From: Mycobacterium neglectum
GTDB lineage: Bacteria > Actinomycetota > Actinomycetes > Mycobacteriales > Mycobacteriaceae
Length of the DNA stretch: 64,000 bases
Direction of reading: 5' to 3'
Assembly: GCF_002591975.1 (NCBI RefSeq)
Contig: NZ_NVQE01000018.1
Coordinates: 50,671 to 114,670 of the forward strand
The notes under the pieces are model-generated. The model was not told the DNA's origin. It made no database searches and was given only the letters and a program-made list of their open reading frames with translations. Each line of letters begins with the position of its first letter. Position 1 is the stretch's first letter. Positions 16,167 to 25,200 of the stretch are shown here, piece after piece. The position numbers and the translations under genes were made by a program.

Positions 16167-16730
16167 TCACCGCACGTGGGCCAGCAGTTCGTCGACCGAC
16201 CACTGGTCGTAGGCGTGGATTCCGCGTTTGGCGGCGACCACTTTGCCGTCCGAGCCGATCAGGAAGTCTCCCGGCAGCCCCAGGGTGCCTCCGATCGGGT
16301 CGTTGTTGTAGACCGGTGTCGGGGTCGGGTCGCCCCGCTTGAGGAGTTGGCGAATCCGCTGGGCCACGACCGGGGCGAGGGCGCGGGGGTCGAGGATGGC
16401 CCGCCGCGAGGAACCCACACCGAACTCGTCGTAGAGCAGCTTGGCCGGATCGCCGATGACCGCGAACGGCAGCTCGACCCCGTGGCGGCGCAGTTCGTCA
16501 TCGCTGGAGTGGAACACCACCACCTCACGGATGCCGGCCGCGGCGATCTCGTCGTAACGCCGCGCCATCGACTGAAGGTGCACGTTGCAGATCGGGCAGC
16601 CCGCGAAGCGACGCAACTGCAGATGGACAAGGCGGTCGGGATCCGGGATGCGCACCGTCTCTCCGGATACGGTGACCAGTTCCCGGGGTGCCACCACAGT
16701 GCCCGGGCCGACGACGTTGGCTTTTCTCAT
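16167..16730 (-). CDS. Peroxiredoxin-like protein, paralogue of the gene at 3305
   Basis: 187 residues with 'LQLRRFAGCPICNVHLQS' (CPIC centre, residue ~37-54), 'EVVVFHSSDDELRRHGVELP', 'AVIGDPAKLLYDEFGVGSSR' and the C-terminal 'GIHAYDQWSVDELLAHV'. It is the same small AhpC/TSA subfamily as 3305-3886. The gene starts 54 nt downstream of a shared TGTACT-N4-AGTACA operator at 16785 and lies just upstream of the TetR-SDR gene on the same strand (58-nt gap). The two may be co-transcribed, which would place the regulator under its own operator. Confidence 0.82.
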   Translation of the reverse strand: MRKANVVGPGTVVAPRELVTVSGETVRIPDPDRLVHLQLRRFAGCPICNVHLQSMARRYDEIAAAGIREVVVFHSSDDELRRHGVELPFAVIGDPAKLLYDEFGVGSSRRAILDPRALAPVVAQRIRQLLKRGDPTPTPVYNNDPIGGTLGLPGDFLIGSDGKVVAAKRGIHAYDQWSVDELLAHVR

Positions 16731-16784
16731 GAGAAGTACTGCCTTTCAGAAAGTTCGTGGCGGGCCCGCAAGTGACAAAGATAG

Positions 16785-16800
16785 TGTACTAAACAGTACA
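16785..16800. promoter_or_regulatory. Shared TetR-type operator, site 2
   Basis: tgtact-aaac-agtaca, perfect half-sites, 55 nt before the start of the peroxiredoxin-like gene at 16730 (minus strand). Confidence 0.78.
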
Positions 16801-16963
16801 GTCGAGGCTGCGGTGGGTAATGGGCGATTTCGCGGCTGTCGGCGTTTCGTCACCATGACCTGACGGTGTACGACAATGCTTGCCGCCCAGGGCCGAATCG
16901 CACTTCGGTGGTGGCGTGCCGAGTCGGCGTCGACCATGGCGCCCATCGTCGATCGCGTGGGGG

Positions 16964-17437
16964 TCACCCACGTAGGGTGTCGGCCAGGGTCCACAGCGAC
17001 ACCCCGAGTAGGACGACGTCCTTGAGCAGGAACTGACCGGTCGACGACAATGCGGGGAATCCGCCGCCGGCCGCTTCGGCGACGCCGGGGGTGCTGAACA
17101 GGAAGCTGATCGTCGTCAGGAACAACAGCGTCGCCAGGACGCTGCCGAGCACCGAGAGTTTGGGCGCGATGGGTTTGGCGGCCAGCAGGATCGCGGTGAG
17201 GATCTCGAAAACCCCCAGCAGATTGGAGAAGGTCTGCACCGAGAACAGGTTGTAGAGCCAGCTCAACAGTGGGCTGTTGGCGACCAGTGGCTGGATGCCC
17301 TCGGCCTCGTAGGCGGTGAACTTCAGCGCACCGATCCAGGCGATCACGACGACCAGGCCGTAGCGGGCGACGAAAGACGCGAGGCCTTCGAGCCTCGCGT
17401 GGATGCCCGGATTGGTCAGGACATTGTTGGTAGCCAC
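16964..17437 (-). CDS. DUF417/RclC (YkgB)-type membrane protein
   Basis: About 157 residues starting at a GTG (17437) that has GGAGG 8 nt upstream; the longer frame to 17488 adds 17 unlikely residues. Four hydrophobic helices and the family signature 'IGALKFTAYEAEGIQPLVAN' followed by SPLLSWLY identify DUF417, whose E. coli member RclC belongs to the reactive-chlorine resistance operon. It would be an inner-membrane protein; its biochemical activity is unknown. A 7-bp perfect inverted repeat at 17527-17544 probably controls it. Confidence 0.85.
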   Translation of the reverse strand: MATNNVLTNPGIHARLEGLASFVARYGLVVVIAWIGALKFTAYEAEGIQPLVANSPLLSWLYNLFSVQTFSNLLGVFEILTAILLAAKPIAPKLSVLGSVLATLLFLTTISFLFSTPGVAEAAGGGFPALSSTGQFLLKDVVLLGVSLWTLADTLRG

Positions 17438-17526
17438 GAGTTTAACCTCCAAACGGGAGTCTGCTGTCGTTGGTGTGGTGTCGGCCAACCCGGCTTCCGT
17501 TACACAGAACAGGGTTTCGGCTCCAA

Positions 17527-17544
17527 GTTGACCGAATGGTCAAC
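17527..17544. promoter_or_regulatory. Inverted repeat upstream of the DUF417 gene
   Basis: gttgacc-gaat-ggtcaac: 7-bp perfect arms, 4-nt spacer, 90 nt upstream of the GTG at 17437. It shares the TetR-like 6-4-6 geometry with the other sites but has a different half-site. Confidence 0.55.
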
Positions 17545-17663
17545 TACGACTCAGGCGCGAGGCGCCTGTCCGCGTGGTCGCTGCCTGTGTGTTTGACAAG
17601 GAGTGGACGCGGGCGCCGTAACGGCTGTTCGTGGCGACTGTCAGGTTCGCAACGGTGTCGGGT

Positions 17664-18554
17664 TTACCGACGCTGTCCGTCAACGGCCGAAGCGAGACGG
17701 CAGACGGCGTCGGCGATCTGTTCTGGGTAGTCCTCTTGGAGGAAATGTTTGGCGGGCAACAGGATCGGGTCGTCGATGCCTGATGCCAGTTGCGCGTGAA
17801 TGCCGTCGTGGCGCAATGTCAGGGCGTGGTCTCGGGCGCCCCAGACGATCTGCACCGGATACGGGGTGTTCCGTACGGCGGACACGTAGCGCCGTTGCTT
17901 GTCGGCGGTCGGCTCGAAGCCTCGCATGATCTTCAGGAACGCCCGCCCGCCGTCGTCGCCGAGCAACAGCGGGACATACGCGGCGATTTCGGCCGCCGGA
18001 ACCTTGCGGCTGACACCCGTGTAGCGCATCAACGACAGGAACACACCGGGCAACTGCAGCGACGCCAGCCACGCCTCGCCCACGCCCGTGTGTGCAAACG
18101 GCTCCATCATCCACGGGCGCTGAAAGCTCTCAACGGCCACAGTGGTGTTGAGCATGGTCAACGACCGGATCCGGTCAGGCTGTGCTGCGGCGACTTCGAA
18201 CCCGATCGGCCCTCCGATGTCGTGCACCACCAGGTGGAAACGTTCGAGCTCCAACGCGTCGACGGCCGCGAGCAACCAGCGGCCAAGGCCGGTCCAGGTG
18301 TAGTCGAAGTCCGCCGGACGTTCGGCGTAACCCAGCCCGGGCAGGTCGACGGCAATACCGCGCAGACCCCGGTGCGCCACGGCCGCTACGACCTTGCGGT
18401 AGAGATAGCTCGACGCGGGAACCCCGTGCACGCACACCACCGGCTCGGCGTCCGGCGCACCGGCATCGAGGGCAAAGGAGCGCACCCCGGCGGCGGTGAA
18501 CTCTCTGCCCGATGCCCGGTACCCGGCCAATAATTGCTCGACGGCAAGCGACAT
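17664..18554 (-). CDS. Alpha/beta hydrolase (haloalkane dehalogenase/epoxide hydrolase-like)
   Basis: 296 residues. Visible: the oxyanion segment 'VVCVHGVPASSYLYRKV', the nucleophile elbow 'LVVHDIGGPIGFEVA' with Asp (residue ~112) in place of Ser, a late acid in 'IVWGARDHALTL' and a terminal catalytic His in 'LLPAKHFLQEDYPEQIA'. An Asp nucleophile is typical of dehalogenases, fluoroacetate dehalogenases and epoxide hydrolases, so it may detoxify reactive electrophiles. It carries the third copy of the shared operator 33 nt upstream. Confidence 0.85.
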   Translation of the reverse strand: MSLAVEQLLAGYRASGREFTAAGVRSFALDAGAPDAEPVVCVHGVPASSYLYRKVVAAVAHRGLRGIAVDLPGLGYAERPADFDYTWTGLGRWLLAAVDALELERFHLVVHDIGGPIGFEVAAAQPDRIRSLTMLNTTVAVESFQRPWMMEPFAHTGVGEAWLASLQLPGVFLSLMRYTGVSRKVPAAEIAAYVPLLLGDDGGRAFLKIMRGFEPTADKQRRYVSAVRNTPYPVQIVWGARDHALTLRHDGIHAQLASGIDDPILLPAKHFLQEDYPEQIADAVCRLASAVDGQRR

Positions 18555-18586
18555 TATCCTGTGGATCCGTTCATCTCAGCCTACCC

Positions 18587-18602
18587 TGTACTGGACAGTA
18601 CA
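18587..18602. promoter_or_regulatory. Shared TetR-type operator, site 3
   Basis: tgtact-ggac-agtaca, perfect half-sites, 33 nt before the ATG at 18554 of the alpha/beta hydrolase. Confidence 0.78.
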
Positions 18603-18657
18603 CTACCGGGCGCTGCATACCGTCGCACCGTAGCGTCCGGTGCGGTTGGCGGCCTCG

Positions 18658-18906
18658 TCAGCAGCCGGTCGGGCAAGAAATGTCGACGTAGGCGGTCGGG
18701 TTGGCGCCCCCAGCGTCCTTCTTGACGCCGGTGACGGTGCACGCCGAGAGGTTGGCGCTTGGTGTCCCGTTGATTTGCACGTTGTAGCCCTCGGATTTCA
18801 ACGAGTTGACGGTGTCGTCGGCCGTCGCCCCCGCGGGTCCGGCTGTGGCAACACCGGCCACGGCCAGCAGGCTGGCGCCGACGATGGAGAATGCGATTCG
18901 ATTCAT
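18658..18906 (-). CDS. Small secreted mycobacterial protein
   Basis: 82 residues from the ATG at 18906, with AAGGAGG 8 nt before it. A signal peptide ('MNRIAFSIVGASLLAVAGVA', then TAGPAGA) is followed by a ~50-residue mature part with 'NSLKSEGYNVQINGTPSANL', 'ACTVTGV' and 'DISCPTGC'. Small mycobacterial secreted proteins of this type, with a conserved Cys pair, occur in many copies; no function is known. The DNA just upstream has the 12-nt direct repeat ggttggcatgcg twice. Confidence 0.75.
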   Translation of the reverse strand: MNRIAFSIVGASLLAVAGVATAGPAGATADDTVNSLKSEGYNVQINGTPSANLSACTVTGVKKDAGGANPTAYVDISCPTGC

Positions 18907-19246
18907 GAGGGAACCTCCTTGGTTGGCATGCGTTGGTTGGTTGGCATGCGCTGGGGCCGGCGCCTTCGGCAGCAGCCCTGATTGTCGCACCGCGGCAAAG
19001 CAATTGGATCACGCCAATTGTGACGGAACGGTGACCGCCAAGTCTCGACCGGTGGTGAGCGCGTAGGGTTCGATTCAAGACAGCACGATTTTCGAATCAG
19101 TGAGTTGATCAGATTCCTTCGGCTGCAAGGAGTTACGGACATGCATACCCTCGCGTCAGCATCGCTTGCTCCAAGACGAGTGTGCTCGCGATGCCCGAAA
19201 GACGTTCTGCCTCAGCCGACATCCAACTTTGACCGATCGGTGAACC

Positions 19247-20029
19247 ATGGATGATCTGATGATGAACGACTCGTCGGGCGCTTCCGCTGCGCGACGCCCG
19301 CGAGCCTCGGGCACCCTTGGGCGCCGGCTGGCCGGGCGTGCACGGTGGTGGCTGGGTGCGTTGAGTGTGGTCGCGGTTGTGGTGGTGCTTGCTGTGGCCG
19401 GTATCCACCATTCGTCCGAACCACAGACGCAGCACGGTGCGTCACGATCCACCGCCGCGTCCTCGGCGATTCAGACGTGGCGCGGCGCGCATCAGCCGTC
19501 CGAGGGCGATGCCCTCGCGAGGGGATCGGTGTCGGCGCCGGTCGTGGTGGCGGAGTGGGGTGATTTCCAGTGTCCGTTTTGCCGGGCGTTCGATCTGGAC
19601 AGCCAGCCGGTGCTGATCGGCGATTACGTGCAGACCGGCAAGGTGCGCTTCGAATGGCATGACCTGGCCAAGTTGGGTCCGGAGTCGGTGCTGGCCGCGC
19701 GCGGCGCGCGCGCAGCAGCGCGCCAAGGGGCGTTCTGGGCGTTTCACGACGCGTTTTACCGCGACCAGGCCCCGGAAAACAGCGGGGCGGTGACCGAGCA
19801 ATCGCTGATGGCGATGGCGCGCAACGCGGGACTCGACGTTGACAGGTTCGTCGCCGACTTGGCTGACCCCGCCATCGCCGACGCGGTCGAGCGCGACCGC
19901 AGCGACGCACGGCAGCTCGGCATCACCCACGTGCCCTCCTTCCTGGTCAACGACGAGCTGCTCATCGGTGCGCAATCCTTGGACACGCTTCGTCGGGTCA
20001 TCGATGCCGCCGCGGTGAAGGCGCCTTGA
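19247..20029 (+). CDS. DsbA-like membrane-anchored thiol-disulfide oxidoreductase
   Basis: 260 residues. One N-terminal membrane helix (~35-53) is followed by an extracytoplasmic thioredoxin-fold domain. 'VVVAEWGDFQCPFCRAFDLD' carries the CPFC active site (residue ~107-110), and the cis-Pro region is 'LGITHVPSFLVNDELLIGAQ'. It forms or isomerises disulfides in exported proteins. First gene of an operon with CcdA and a propeller lipoprotein; CcdA follows after 1 nt, so the pair probably exchanges electrons across the membrane. Confidence 0.88.
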   Translation: MDDLMMNDSSGASAARRPRASGTLGRRLAGRARWWLGALSVVAVVVVLAVAGIHHSSEPQTQHGASRSTAASSAIQTWRGAHQPSEGDALARGSVSAPVVVAEWGDFQCPFCRAFDLDSQPVLIGDYVQTGKVRFEWHDLAKLGPESVLAARGARAAARQGAFWAFHDAFYRDQAPENSGAVTEQSLMAMARNAGLDVDRFVADLADPAIADAVERDRSDARQLGITHVPSFLVNDELLIGAQSLDTLRRVIDAAAVKAP

Positions 20030-20030
20030 C

Positions 20031-20945
20031 GTGCTCGACATCGGCTACCTGGCTGCGTTTCTGGGTGGGGTGCTGGCGCTGCTCAACCCGTGCAACGCGC
20101 TGCTGTTGCCGTCGTTCTTCGCGTACGCCTTTTCTAGTCCGACGATGATGGTGGCGCGCACCGGTGTCTTCTATCTCGGCCTGGCCGCGGTCCTGGTCCC
20201 GTTGGGTGCGGGCACAGGCGGACTGGCGGCCATCCTCACCGAGCATCGGAGGGTGTTGATCGTTGCTGCCGGGACGGTGGTCATCGTTTTCGGCCTGGTT
20301 CAGATCCTCGGCGGCGGGTGGACTCTGGCGCCGGTGGTTCGCCTTCAGGCGCGAATGGCCCAGCGCAGCACCTGGATATCGACCGCCGGCCTGGGAGCGG
20401 CATACGGCCTGGCCGGCTTCTGTTCCGGCCCAATCCTGGGTGCGGTACTCACGGTGGCGGCCGCCGGCGCGGCCCCAGTGCGCGGTGGCGTGCTGCTGGC
20501 CGTCTACGCCGCCGGTATGACCGCGCCGCTGTTCCTATTGACTGCGGCGTGGCAGCGGTTCGACCTCGGGCATCGGAAATGGTTGCGTGGGAGGGCATTT
20601 CAGGTCGGTCGGCTGCACCTGCACACCACGTCTGCCATCGGTGGGCTGCTGTTTGTCGCGACCGGGGCGGTATTCGTCTTCTTCGGTGGCAGCACCGGCA
20701 TCCCCGCCGTCGATCCCAGGATCGCACTGCGGGGCGAGACGGCCGCCGCGGCTCTGGCCGCTCACGTTCCCGACACCGTCGTGGTGCTGGTCGTGCTGGC
20801 CGTCGCGGTGCTCACGCTGCGGTGCCGGCGGCGACACCCGCGGGCGGGGGCCGCCGACTCGACACAGCCGCCGGACGGCAGGCCCGCGATCGTCGGTGGT
20901 GTCGAGCACTCGGTCCGGCACACCGCGGTGGCAGACCCCGACTGA
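20031..20945 (+). CDS. CcdA/DsbD-type transmembrane electron carrier
   Basis: 304 residues starting at GTG, 1 nt after the DsbA stop. Six or more membrane helices. Two conserved Cys sit inside helices: 'LLNPCNALLLPSF' (residue ~21) and 'LAGFCSGPILGA' (residue ~130). These are the cysteines that carry reducing power from cytoplasmic thioredoxin outward in CcdA/DsbD. The C-terminal ~45 residues after the last helix are hydrophilic and family-atypical. Context says it recycles the upstream DsbA-like protein. Confidence 0.88.
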   Translation: MLDIGYLAAFLGGVLALLNPCNALLLPSFFAYAFSSPTMMVARTGVFYLGLAAVLVPLGAGTGGLAAILTEHRRVLIVAAGTVVIVFGLVQILGGGWTLAPVVRLQARMAQRSTWISTAGLGAAYGLAGFCSGPILGAVLTVAAAGAAPVRGGVLLAVYAAGMTAPLFLLTAAWQRFDLGHRKWLRGRAFQVGRLHLHTTSAIGGLLFVATGAVFVFFGGSTGIPAVDPRIALRGETAAAALAAHVPDTVVVLVVLAVAVLTLRCRRRHPRAGAADSTQPPDGRPAIVGGVEHSVRHTAVADPD

Positions 20946-20962
20946 GGCCGCGGGCTCGACGA

Positions 20963-22036
20963 ATGCGGGTTTCGCTGGACATAGCATCTATCGCATTGAC
21001 CGTCGGCCTGGCCGTCGGTGTGACGGTCGGGTGTGGCCGCGATGCCGGCTCGCCGGTGTCCACGTCGAGTCCGCCTCCGACATCGGGCGCGGCGCGGCCG
21101 GCTGAGCCCGCGACCGCGGGTCAGTTGCGCACTCCGCCCGCGGGCCGGGTGGTGTCGATCGGAGCTGCGCCGGAAGGAATCGTGGTCGGGCGGTCCGGAG
21201 TCGGGGCCGTGGCGGTGCGCAATCCCGATGGCGTGGTGTTGTTCACCGCTGCGACAGGTGTGGTGCGTCGACGGATCTCGACCACCGCAGCGGCGCGGCA
21301 CCTAAGTCTGGCCGGACCGGACGGGCCGGTCCTGGTGCCGATGGAGGGGTCCAACGAGCTGCTGCAGGTGTCGCTTTCGCAGGGCGCGGTTGTTGCCAGG
21401 ACGACCGGAGTCGGCCACCAGCCGCACGACGCCGCTCAGACCGCGGATGGAACCATCGTGGTCACCAACGAACTCGGCGGCGGTGTCGTTTTCGTCCGCG
21501 ACGGCCAGGTCATCGGTTCGGCTCCTGGCGGCCCGGTGCAGCCGGGAGGCGTTGCGGGCGTGGGCAAGTACGCGGCCGTCGCCGATGTGCGGGGAAACGG
21601 ATTATGGGTCTACGACGGCGCCGCGCAGCGGCTGGCCGCGCACGGCCCGGCCGGTGTGAAACTGACCCACGTGGTGGGGTTGTCCACCGATCTGGTTGCA
21701 CTCGCCGACACCGACGGTGGTGCGGTACTGATCGAGCGAATCGAGCCGCAGATCTCGCAGGTCTCCAGGATCGAGGGTCCCGGCAACCCGTACGGGCTGG
21801 CCTACGATGCGCGCCGTGCCCGCCTTTATGTCACCCTGACCGCATCGAACCTGATGCGCGTGATCGACACGACCGACGCCGCGACGCCGCGCATCATCGC
21901 TGACGTCCCCACCGTCCAACAGCCCAATTCTGTTGCAGTGGATCCATCTTCAGGCACCGTGCTGATCACCGGCAGCCACCCCGTCGGCCAGGACAACTTG
22001 CAGATCGTGTCGCCCGACCGGCTGCCTGCCGGCTAG
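20963..22036 (+). CDS. Lipoprotein with beta-propeller (YncE/SMP-30-like) repeats
   Basis: 357 residues from the ATG at 20963. The signal peptide ends in VTVGC (lipobox Cys ~24), followed by a Pro/Ser/Ala-rich linker and a repetitive beta-strand body with NHL/YncE-like blades, for example 'GHQPHDAAQTADGTIVVTNE', 'GNPYGLAYDARRARLYVTLT' and 'QQPNSVAVDPSSGTVLITGS'. Probably a surface-anchored binding or scaffolding protein that is a client or partner of the DsbA/CcdA pair; no enzymatic residues can be named. It follows CcdA by 17 nt. Confidence 0.78.
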   Translation: MRVSLDIASIALTVGLAVGVTVGCGRDAGSPVSTSSPPPTSGAARPAEPATAGQLRTPPAGRVVSIGAAPEGIVVGRSGVGAVAVRNPDGVVLFTAATGVVRRRISTTAAARHLSLAGPDGPVLVPMEGSNELLQVSLSQGAVVARTTGVGHQPHDAAQTADGTIVVTNELGGGVVFVRDGQVIGSAPGGPVQPGGVAGVGKYAAVADVRGNGLWVYDGAAQRLAAHGPAGVKLTHVVGLSTDLVALADTDGGAVLIERIEPQISQVSRIEGPGNPYGLAYDARRARLYVTLTASNLMRVIDTTDAATPRIIADVPTVQQPNSVAVDPSSGTVLITGSHPVGQDNLQIVSPDRLPAG

Positions 22037-22239
22037 CCGACCGATTTTCGGCAGGTCCAGAGCCGATCACCGGGTGAACGTATCGCGCCGCTGTGGCCGA
22101 CGCGCGGCTCGCTCATCGAGTCTTGCTGTTGGCCGGCAGAACATTCACTGCCGCGGTCCTGCCTCGCCGATGGCCAGAAGGTCATCAGGGGTTTGCATCA
22201 GCTGCCGCGCCGGGGTGCAGGCGTTGTGGTGGGGGACCG

Positions 22240-25200
22240 ATGGCGGGCGTGATGCTCAATGGTGACCGCACCGTGACGTCGAAGCGGTGTGCGAGCGAGC
22301 CACCACGACGGACCGACACCCTTGTGTGTAAACCCTGTCGGCCCGATCCCGAAGGGACTGCAGACTTGGAGTCACAGCGTGCACGCGAGGCGACTCCCGG
22401 CTGGCTGGCTCTGCTTGTCGGCCTCGTGGGCATCGTTGCCGGCCTCGCGCTGCCATTCTGTCCGGTGCGGGCCCAAACGACGACGCTGACCTGGCCGGTG
22501 CCCGGCCAGCCGGTCGTCTCCAGCAGCGCGATCGTGGTGCCCTACCGACCGCTGCACCTGCAGGCGACGATCCCCTGCGCGGCCCTGCGCGCCGCGACCG
22601 CATCTGCCGTACGTGTCATTGCGCTGAGCACCGGTACCGGGCCTGCAGGCCTGACCGTCGGCGGTGATCGCACCGGGATCAGTGTTGCCGCCGACGGGCG
22701 CAGCGTGCATTTGCCGGTCGCGCGCCACGACGTCGCATGTGACGTGCACGTCGCAGCCGGACCGGCCGGGATGTCGGTGCGCGACGCCGACTCCGGGCGC
22801 ACGATCGAGCTGCCCGGCCACCCGGTTCCTGAGGTGTTCGGGTTCCGTACGGACCTCGACGCGGCCGATGCGACCGGGATGCAGGTGCGCCTCGAGGTCG
22901 GTGATTCCTTCACCACGTCTCCCGGTCCACTGAAGAACGCCCTGATCGGGGTGCAGCTGATCGCGGCTGCCGCGGCGCTGTGGTTGTTGCCGCGACCCAC
23001 CGCGCCGCGTCGACGGTGGCTGCGGCAGCGGGATCGACTGTGGTGGGTCGACGTCGCGGTGGTGGCGGTGCTGGCCGGGTGGGCGGTGATCGGTCCGCTG
23101 GCCGTCGACGACGGCTGGGCCGCCATGATCGCGCGCAACCAGGCCGAGACGGGCAACCCGGGTAATTACTATCGATGGTGGAACGCCGCCGAGGCGCCGT
23201 TCGCGTTGAGCCAGCAGCTGCTGGCACCGCTGACTGGGGTCAGCGTGGCGCCGTTTTGGCTGCGGGGCCCCAGCACCGCATTGGCGATCGCGACCTGGTT
23301 TGTGTTGACGCGGGGGGTACTACGCGCGGCTTTGCCCGGGGTCGCGGCGAGCATGCGGGTCCGCAGTTTGGCGGCGTTGTTCCTGCTGGCGACCTGGCTG
23401 CCGTTCAACCTCGGTACCCGTCCGGAACCGTATGTGGCGCTGGGTGTTACGGCGGTTCTTGCGCTGGCAATACGCGCTCGCAGTCCGGCCGGTGTGGGCT
23501 GGCTGCTGCTGGTCGTCGCAGTCACGGTGCCGATCAGTGCCAACGGCCTTCTGGTCGTGGCCCCGATGATGGTGTTCGCCCCGCGGCTGATCGCGGCAGT
23601 GCGCGCGGCATCCGCTCGCATGCACCTGTCGGCGGTTGTCGCGATGCTGTGCTGCGTCGCGGCTGTGGCTCTTACCGTCGTCTTCGCCGATCAAACCTGG
23701 GATGGCGTGGTGGTGGCCACCGACTGGCACAACTTTTTCGGGCCGTCGCTGCGGTGGCACGAGGAGCCACTGCGCTATCGGTACCTGTTGGGGTCCGACC
23801 AGCAGGGCAGCTTCGCCAAGCGGCTGCCCGTCTTGTTGTCCGTCGCGATGGTGCCGATCACCTTGTGGGCGGGGCTGCGCCGCGGCGATCGGATCGGCCG
23901 GCCCGGTGCTCGGCTGGCGGGGGTGGTGGCGACGGCGCTTGCGTTGCTGGCGCTGTCACCGTCGAAGTGGTCCTACCACCTGGGGTCAGCGGCGGGACTA
24001 CTCGCCGCGCTGCTCACTGTGGGCGTCGTGATGCTCGTCCAGCGAGTCGCTGCGGCCGATCGTTACGGCGTTCTTGCCGGGGTTGTGGGATCGGCGCTGG
24101 CCGCCGGAGCGGCGGCGCTGGCCTTCGCCGGGCCGAACGCTTGGTGGCTGCCTGCGGTCTATGACGTCCCGTGGGCCGACACGGCGCCCCGACCGCTCGG
24201 CCTGCCGCTGGCTCATCCGGTGTTGTGGCTTGGGCTGGTCGCGGCGCTGTCGGCTGCAGCGGGGATCGCCGCTCGACGGCCGGGTGCCCTGCGGGTGGTG
24301 GTCGCGGGTCCCGCCATGATCGCCGTGACCGCTGTCGGTATGGCGCTCGCCCTGCTGGTTGGCTCGTTTGTCGCGGCGCCCATCCGCCGTCCGGCCGGTT
24401 CACTGGCCCTGATGAACACGCACTGGATCGGCGGCAGCCGGTCGTGCGGGTTGGCCGATGACATCGAAGTGTTGCCCGACGGCGCGATCCTGGACACCGC
24501 GCCCGACCCCGGCGGCGCGATCGCCGGATTCACCGCCCACGGCGGCTTCGTGCCCGGCGCCCCGCCGCCCGACCCCCCGGGGCGAGGCACGTCGACTTTC
24601 CTGTGGGGTAGCCGCGCGGCCGGTGTCGCAGCCACGGCAGCCATGACCAGCCCCTGGTTCGTGTTGCCGGTGCTCTCGCCCGACGCCGGCATCGCGGTGT
24701 CGGTCTCGGGGCGCACCAACGGCGGCAACGCGCTCGCCTTCGAATTCGGCCGCAGCCAGGGGGCGGAGGTCAGTGTGCTCAGCGACCGCGCCCCGAACGA
24801 CCGGCCGGCCGCCGGCGAGGATCCCGACCATCCACTGTGGCGCACGATCGGTGTCGATGCCGCCGAGGTGCCCCGCGGCGCTGACCGGGTACGGATCCGG
24901 GCGGTCGACGCCCGCACCGACGCCTTCGGTTGGCTGGCGTTCACCGGACCGCGGCTGCGTTCGATCGTGCCCTTGAACCGGTTTCTTGCCGGCCACGGAC
25001 CGGTTCTGCTCAGCTGGCCGCAGTCGTTCGTGTTTCCGTGCGTGCGCGACATCGCCACGATCTCTGGCGGCGTCGCCCAGACACCCGTCGTGGTGATCGA
25101 GTCACCACGACCCTGGCTCACCGAGGACAGAGACCCCGACGTCGGGGGCACCTTCACCGAGCTCGCCCAGTTCGGGAACCTCTACGAGATCCCCAGCCGT

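Noticed and set aside
18922..18951. Repeat ggttggcatgcg twice upstream of the small secreted protein
   Set aside because: Two short copies only, 18 bp apart; could be slippage, so not scored as a separate finding.
20318..20962. Upstream extension of the beta-propeller lipoprotein frame (to 572 codons)
   Set aside because: It overlaps the intact CcdA gene; the lipoprotein signal peptide begins at 20963.
23175..24164. Long plus-strand frame inside the Emb gene
   Set aside because: Out-of-frame shadow of the arabinosyltransferase; Arg/Gly-rich composition, no motifs.
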